This document shows positions 43,501 through 47,495 of a stretch of 47,495 bases of DNA, in pieces (position 1 is the first letter of the stretch; each line of letters starts with the position of its first letter). The stretch covers positions 1 to 47,495 of the forward strand of contig JAGWJY010000028.1 in the NCBI GenBank assembly GCA_028865545.1. Reading direction: 5' to 3'. Under the pieces are notes generated by a model. The model had not been told where the DNA came from. It did no database searches and worked only from the letters and a program-made list of their open reading frames with translations. The translations under genes were made by a program, and so were the position numbers. Origin of the DNA: Alphaproteobacteria bacterium (GTDB taxonomy: Bacteria > Pseudomonadota > Alphaproteobacteria > Micropepsales > Micropepsaceae).

Positions 43501-45483
43501 GGCGGCATGGTCAACATTCCCGTGGACGTTCCCGACTTCAACGGCGAGCTGCGGCTGATGGCGGTGGCGGTCAGCGCCAACAAACTCGGTCATGCCGACC
43601 GGCCGATGACGGTGCGCGATCCGGTGGTCGCCGACATCGTCTTGCCGCGCTTCCTGGCGCCGGGCGACAAGGCGCAAGCCGCGCTCAACCTGAACAATGT
43701 CGAAGGCCGCGCCGGCGATTACGTCGCCACGGTCACCGCCGGCGGACCGGCCGGTCTTGCCGGCGGCGCGCAGACCGTCGTCACGCAGCATCTGAATGTC
43801 GGCCAGCGCGTGCTGGTGCCGGTGGAGATCGACGGCAAGGGACTCGGCATCGCCAACATCACGCTGAAGCTCACCGGGCCGGGCGGCTTCAAGGTGACGC
43901 GCTCCTGGCCGATCGAAGTGCGGGCGCCGCAGCTCGACATCGCGCGCGACGAAACGCTGCCTCTGGCGGCGGGCGCCAGCTTCACCGCCAACCGGCAGCT
44001 GATCGCCGACATCGTGCCGGGCACGCAGACGGTGGGTCTCACCGTTTCGGCGGCGCATGGCTACAGCGACGTGCCGGGCCTGCTCAAATGGCTCGACAAA
44101 TATCCCTATGGCTGCATCGAGCAGACCTCCAGCCGCGCCATGCCGCTCTTGTTCTTCAACGATCTGGCGGGCATGGCGGGTTTGCCGACCGACAAGGCGC
44201 TGCACGACCGCGAACAGGCGGCCGTCGATGCCGCGCTCGACATGCAGAATTATGCCGGCAATTTCGGCATGTGGGGACCGGGCTCCGACGCCGATCCGTG
44301 GATCAGCGCCTTCGCGCTCGATTTCCTGATGCAGGCCAAGGCCAAGAACTATGTGGTGCCGAACGACGCGCTGCGCCGCGGCGCCGGCTGGCTGCGGCAG
44401 ATTTCCACGTCGGATTCCTATGACGACAACACGCGCGCCTACGCCTTCTATCTGCTGGCGCGCAGCGGGCAGGTGAATGTCAGCGATCTGCGCTATTTCA
44501 GCGACACGCGCGGCGCGGAATGGAACACGGCGATCGCCGCGGCGCTGACCGGCGCGGCCGCCGCCGAAGTGGGCGACCGTTCGCGCGCCACCTACGGCTT
44601 CAACCGGGCGCGCGACATCGTCTTCAAGGCCAAGCCCAACACCTATCCGGTGGGCGATTACGGTTCGCTGCTGCGCGATCTGGCGGGAACCATCGCCCTG
44701 GCGGCGGAGAACGGCGAGGCGCAGCTCATCCCGGCTCTGATGTCCAAGAGCGAGGCGCTGGACATGCGCCTCAACGCCACCACCACGCAGGAGAAGGCGT
44801 GGATGCTGCGCGCCGCCTATGAACTGACGCGCCAGCACACCCATCTCAACATCCTGGTCAACGGCCAGCCGGCCATGCCGCGCGACGGCGCCATCCGTCT
44901 GTCGCCCGATTACGGCCAGCTCGGCGCCGGCATCACCTTCACCAACAAGGGCGACGCCACGGTGTGGCGCACGGTGTCGGTGCAAGGCACGCCGGCGGCG
45001 CCGCTGCCCGGCGTGGCCGATGGCGTCACCATCACCAAGTCGGTGTGGACGATGAGCGGCGCGCCGGCCGATCTTTCCAACCTGCACCAGAACGACCGCG
45101 TGATCGTGGAAATCTCCGGCCGCATGGCGAACAATTATTACCGGCAGATGGGCGTCATCGATCTGCTGCCGGCGGGATTGGAGATCGAGCAGGCGCTGTC
45201 CGGCGACGACGGCAAGCCGTACAATTTCCTCGATCAGCTGACCGACACGACGATGGCCGACAAGCGCGACGACCGCTTCGTCGCCGCCTTCACCATCGGT
45301 TCGGCCTATCGCAGCGACCAGGACAAGAAGAAGGTCGAGCCGCAGCCGGTGTTCCACATCGCCTATATCGCGCGGGCGGTGACCGAAGGCAGCTTCGTCA
45401 TGCCGGCCGGGGTGGCGGAGGACATGTACACGCCCGGCGTCATCGGCCGCACGACGCTGGGAAGCGTGACGATCAAGCCGTGA
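40588..45483 (+). CDS. bacterial alpha-2-macroglobulin (YfhM-like)
   Basis: The protein has 1631 residues from the ATG at 40588 (GTG at 40576 is an alternative start; both have purine-rich sites). One membrane segment at about 7-29 anchors it to the inner membrane facing the periplasm. Most homologues are instead lipoproteins, and no lipobox is seen here. MG domains fill the first two thirds, with LYTERGVYRPGETVDL near 395. The intact thioester motif CIEQ (Cys1176, Glu1178, Gln1179) lies in YPYGCIEQTSSR, within a helical toroid domain. Such proteins trap invading proteases through the thioester. The gene is followed by pbpC, a well-known pairing thought to link protease trapping with wall repair. 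Confidence 0.94.
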   Translation: MGRYQKWLLIGGGVLAAVVLAVVVTLYLLGGRGTTSKGFFDRLAGGLSTVTSGFAPATAQAGATFAFQRLDIDTTKPQAEACLVFTQDLDVSGHTHYVDYFSIDPATRVALHVVGPRMCLAGLDFNKTYNVTLKTGLPSASGDKLVEDETVPVELRDKPSIVRFMGGIILPRDNVKGVPVNTVNISKLKLKLIRIGDRLLSQIESDTVDETTLYSWSAKDIENNQGTLIWHGTMDVDNVKNDSVITLVPINDVLKDRKPGVYVLIASDANAKKSDDSEDEDSGEMAVQWIVDSDIALTTFQGAGGLTVFARSYDTASPLSGVKLTLVARDNNIVGTATTDSDGRANFDAGLMRPKGGDQPVTVMAYGRQQDFSFTDLRRSSFDLSDRGVGGRNVPGPIDAYLYTERGVYRPGETVDLTAMIRDRVGAAVNAPLTLVATRPDGMEVGRVTIAGADLKAGAAAWTLPLSSSAPHGRWQIAAYIDPKDDPVGRVQFDVQDFVPQKLKVTLTAETKVARPNSDIKVQVESRFLYGAPASGLSGEGTARISADATPFENYTGWQFGRVDDSFSDLDVQMTVPTTDAGGVTEATGAIGDLTDTTLALKAMVKIDIHEPGGRTTSKTVEIPVRNHDVMIGIRPDFSGGSVNEGARAGFEAVALDADGKRVALSGVNYSWVREVTSYQWYEDNGGWKYKSMTRDRLVTSGTMSIGAGASAKLAQAMPWGTYRLTLTDPKSGASSSYRFYSGWAASSAGDRPDRIPVAADKTSYRAGETAHVRIKPAADGKALVVVASDKVFSSKVIDAPASGATVDVPVSADWGAGAYVLVTDYRPLDKATGHEPVRSIGLVWLTLDNSQRTLTVLVGGPKKMLPRQRVNIPVQVKGLSSGEDAYLTLAAVDEGILQLTEYQSPDPVTYYFGKRRLGVEMRDDYGRLIKAEKGAVGAMREGGDSFGGRSLAVVPTRTVSLYSGLVKVGAGGMVNIPVDVPDFNGELRLMAVAVSANKLGHADRPMTVRDPVVADIVLPRFLAPGDKAQAALNLNNVEGRAGDYVATVTAGGPAGLAGGAQTVVTQHLNVGQRVLVPVEIDGKGLGIANITLKLTGPGGFKVTRSWPIEVRAPQLDIARDETLPLAAGASFTANRQLIADIVPGTQTVGLTVSAAHGYSDVPGLLKWLDKYPYGCIEQTSSRAMPLLFFNDLAGMAGLPTDKALHDREQAAVDAALDMQNYAGNFGMWGPGSDADPWISAFALDFLMQAKAKNYVVPNDALRRGAGWLRQISTSDSYDDNTRAYAFYLLARSGQVNVSDLRYFSDTRGAEWNTAIAAALTGAAAAEVGDRSRATYGFNRARDIVFKAKPNTYPVGDYGSLLRDLAGTIALAAENGEAQLIPALMSKSEALDMRLNATTTQEKAWMLRAAYELTRQHTHLNILVNGQPAMPRDGAIRLSPDYGQLGAGITFTNKGDATVWRTVSVQGTPAAPLPGVADGVTITKSVWTMSGAPADLSNLHQNDRVIVEISGRMANNYYRQMGVIDLLPAGLEIEQALSGDDGKPYNFLDQLTDTTMADKRDDRFVAAFTIGSAYRSDQDKKKVEPQPVFHIAYIARAVTEGSFVMPAGVAEDMYTPGVIGRTTLGSVTIKP

Positions 45484-45524
45484 GACGTGTGTCGGCGGGC
45501 CGTTATCATGTCCGGCGGGCGCGC

Positions 45525-45561
45525 GTCACCCTGAGGTGCGAGCGGAGCGAGCCTCGAAGGG
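45525..45561. repeat. REP-like alphaproteobacterial intergenic repeat (single unit)
   Basis: CACCCTGAGGTGCGAGC...GCCTCGAAGGG matches, from memory, a dispersed intergenic sequence common in alphaproteobacteria. Only one unit is seen in the window, so its repetitive nature here is inferred. It lies between the macroglobulin and PBP1C genes. A small GCGCC/GGTGC hairpin and TTTTTATTTT (45590-45599) follow and may act as a terminator. Confidence 0.45.
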
Positions 45562-45633
45562 CGCGCGGTGCGCCTCGGCATATGGTGCGTTTTTATTTTG
45601 CCGCTTTTCATGCCGGCAAACGGTGACCGACGA

Positions 45634-47495
45634 ATGAACCGCCTTCGCCACGCGCTGTCCGTCGTCCGCGATCATCTGCGGCGGGTTCGCCTGCCGCGTC
45701 CCCGTCTCGTCGCCGCTGCCGCCGCGCTGAGCGGCGTTCTTGTCGTGCTGAAGACGCTCGACTTCGTCTTCCCGCCCGACATGACGAATGTCGAAGCCGT
45801 CTCGCCCGAAGTGGTCGACCACAACGGCGTCTTGCTGCGCGCCTTCCTGTCGAAGGGCGGCTATTGGCGGATGAAGACCACCGTCGCCGATGTCTCGCCG
45901 CGCTATCTCGCCATGCTCAAAGCCTATGAGGACAAGCATTTCGACGAACATTTCGGCGTCGACCCGCTGGCGATGGCGCGCGCGGCGTTCCAGTGGGCGG
46001 CGACGGGACATATCGTCTCCGGCGGTTCGACGCTCACCATGCAGGTGGCGCGCCTCCTCGAGCCGCCGCGGCATCGCTCCCTCCTCGCCAAGCTGGTGCA
46101 GATGGCGCGCGCCGTGCAGCTCGAAGAGCGCTATTCGAAGGATCAGATTCTCTCCTTCTATCTGACGCTGGCGCCGTTCGGCGGCAATCTGGAAGGCGTG
46201 CGCGCCGCCTCGCTCTCCTATTTCGGCAAGCCGCCGAGCCAGATCGATCTCGCCGAAGCGGCGCTGCTGGTGGCGCTGCCGCAATCGCCGACGCGCCACC
46301 GTCCCGACCGTCACGCCATCGCCGCCAAGCAGGGCCGCGACAAGGTTCTGCAGCGCATGGTGGAGGAGGGCGTCGTCACCGCCTCCGACGCCAAGGTGGC
46401 CGAGAAGGAAGGCGTGCCCTTCGCGCGTCAGGCGATGCCGCTGTCGGCGCCGCATCTGGCGCAGCATCTGGTCGAGACCCGCAAGGCAACGCGCATCGTC
46501 ACCACGCTCGACGCCGATCTGCAGGCTTCGGTGGAACGCCTTGCCGTGCAGGAGAGCGGCTATTTCGGCGACGGCGGCACCATGGCCATCGTCGTGGTGC
46601 AGAACAGCACCCGCAACGTGCTCGCCTATGTCGGCGGCACCAATTACTGGGGCGCTTCGGGGCAGGTCGATCTGGCCCGCCGCGCGCGCTCGCCCGGTTC
46701 CGCGCTCAAGCCTTTCGCCTATGGCATGGCCTTCGACGATCTCATCCTGCATCCGCTCAGCATGATGGACGACGCGCCGACTTCCTTCGGCGATTACGCG
46801 CCGCGCGATTTCGACGGCGGTTTCCAGGGCGCGGTGACGGCGCGCGACGCGCTGCGCATGTCGCTCAATATTCCTGCGGTGATGGTGATGGACCGCGTCG
46901 GGCCGCTGGCCTTCACGCTCAATCTGCAGAACGCCGGCGCGCATCTGATGTTCGCGACGCGCGACACGGCCCCCAGCCTGCCGGTGGTGCTGGGCGGCCT
47001 CGGCATTTCGCTCGCCGACATCACCATGCTCTACACCGGTCTCGCCGACGGCGGCGAAGCGCGCGCCCTGCGCTATGTCGAAGGCGCGCCGCCCGCGCCG
47101 CGGCATCGCCTGTTCGGGCCGGTGGCGGCCTATTACCTGCACAAGATTCTCGACGGCGTGACGCTGCCCGACGGCTGGGCGATGGGCGACGGGCTGGCGC
47201 GCGCCCGCACCATCGGCTTCAAGACCGGCACCTCTTATGGCTTCCGCGATGCCTGGTCGGTCGGCTTCTCCAACGATTACACCGTCGGCGTCTGGGTGGG
47301 ACGCGCCGACGGCACGCCGCGTCCCGGCCATGTCGGGCGCGATGCCGCCGCGCCGATCCTGCTCAAGGTGTTCGGCCTGTTGCCGCCCGACCGCCGGCCG
47401 CCGCCGTCGCCGCCCGCCGGCGCCATCCTGGTGCAGACCACCGACCAGCTGCCGCCGTCGCTGCAGGTCTTCACCCGCCAGGATCATCCGCAGGT
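45634..47495 (+). CDS. pbpC: penicillin-binding protein 1C, 3' end beyond window
   Basis: The frame from the ATG at 45634 stays open to the end of the window (620 codons). After a basic N-terminus and one membrane segment (about 27-44) comes the GT51 glycosyltransferase domain with EDKHFDEHFGVD and GGSTLTMQVAR. The transpeptidase domain follows, with Ser356 and Lys359 in SPGSALKP, the SLN motif at 410-412 and KTGTS from Lys530. The protein polymerises and cross-links peptidoglycan on the periplasmic side. E. coli PBP1C has 770 residues, so the C-terminal biPBP_C domain is missing only because the window ends. It follows the macroglobulin gene after 150 nt, the typical yfhM-pbpC order. Confidence 0.94.
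   Translation, partial: MNRLRHALSVVRDHLRRVRLPRPRLVAAAAALSGVLVVLKTLDFVFPPDMTNVEAVSPEVVDHNGVLLRAFLSKGGYWRMKTTVADVSPRYLAMLKAYEDKHFDEHFGVDPLAMARAAFQWAATGHIVSGGSTLTMQVARLLEPPRHRSLLAKLVQMARAVQLEERYSKDQILSFYLTLAPFGGNLEGVRAASLSYFGKPPSQIDLAEAALLVALPQSPTRHRPDRHAIAAKQGRDKVLQRMVEEGVVTASDAKVAEKEGVPFARQAMPLSAPHLAQHLVETRKATRIVTTLDADLQASVERLAVQESGYFGDGGTMAIVVVQNSTRNVLAYVGGTNYWGASGQVDLARRARSPGSALKPFAYGMAFDDLILHPLSMMDDAPTSFGDYAPRDFDGGFQGAVTARDALRMSLNIPAVMVMDRVGPLAFTLNLQNAGAHLMFATRDTAPSLPVVLGGLGISLADITMLYTGLADGGEARALRYVEGAPPAPRHRLFGPVAAYYLHKILDGVTLPDGWAMGDGLARARTIGFKTGTSYGFRDAWSVGFSNDYTVGVWVGRADGTPRPGHVGRDAAAPILLKVFGLLPPDRRPPPSPPAGAILVQTTDQLPPSLQVFTRQDHPQ

Noticed and set aside
40456-45357. Open frame of 1633 codons antisense to the macroglobulin gene
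   Set aside because: GC-rich third positions remove stops on the opposite strand. The peptide is low-complexity (His/Arg/Gly-rich) with no family pattern, while the forward frame has clear domains.
1-47495. CRISPR arrays, rRNA genes, intact tRNA genes, complete insertion sequences, phage or defence genes
   Set aside because: No regularly spaced repeats, rRNA motifs, foldable tRNA, intact transposase or defence-type gene could be recognised.

Overview
The window is chromosomal DNA from a GC-rich, Gram-negative, TonB-using bacterium. I infer an alphaproteobacterium of the Caulobacterales / Sphingomonadales / Rhizomicrobium kind. The reasons are two TonB-dependent receptors, a PAS_5-type protein, an isocitrate lyase + malate synthase G pair beside a short-chain-fatty-acid-type regulator, a macroglobulin/PBP1C pair, and an alphaproteobacterial-looking intergenic repeat. 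I cannot name the species. By eye the right part (from about 29.7 kb) is more GC-rich than most of the left part. CE3, the first SDR, CoA-transferase 1 and the second SMP-30 protein in the left part also look GC-rich, so the left part is a mosaic.

Layout. 1-1.3 kb: tail of a ROK sugar kinase and an exported alpha/beta hydrolase. 1.4-6.5 kb: glyoxylate bypass, with an ScfR/RamB-type regulator divergent from aceA-glcB and palindromic sites between them. 6.8-7.4 kb: a PAS_5 protein. 7.5-29.6 kb: an accessory catabolic region. It holds a forward operon (leader ORF, spinster-like MFS permease, carboxylesterase CE1, SMP-30 lactonase-like protein, carboxylesterase CE2). A reverse cluster follows (TonB receptor 1, acyl-CoA hydrolase/CoA-transferase 1, SDR, carboxylesterase CE3), then a second exported SMP-30 protein, a TetR regulator with an acyl-CoA-ligase relic, and a paralogous reverse module (TonB receptor 2, CoA-transferase 2). 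Divergent from that is an SDR-thiolase operon ending in a truncated second thiolase. 29.7-36.3 kb: carbohydrate genes (FucP-like permease, GH2 beta-mannosidase, GH115 alpha-glucuronidase), with integrase and tRNA-end relics between the convergent glycosidases. 36.5-39.1 kb: Coq4/TerB-like protein, PfkB sugar kinase and a TetR regulator. 39.2-47.5 kb: exported metallophosphoesterase, bacterial alpha-2-macroglobulin and the start of PBP1C.

The main discovery is a 26-bp dyad (11-bp half-sites, 4-bp spacer) found three times: before the MFS/esterase operon and before both TonB receptor genes. Each copy lies 78-83 nt from the first start codon. In the first operon this is the start of a 35-codon leader ORF, not of the permease. 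The sites define a small regulon, perhaps controlled by the TetR protein at 22.2-23.0 kb. Read together, the genes suggest uptake of an acyl ester through the outer membrane, hydrolysis by secreted type-B esterases and lactonases, CoA activation by CoA-transferases, oxidation by SDRs and thiolysis to acetyl-CoA. The glyoxylate bypass encoded in the same window would then assimilate the acetyl-CoA. The substrate is not shown by the sequence. The absence here of acyl-CoA dehydrogenase and enoyl-CoA hydratase genes fits a 3-hydroxy- or 3-oxo-acid such as 3-hydroxybutyrate, but this is inference.
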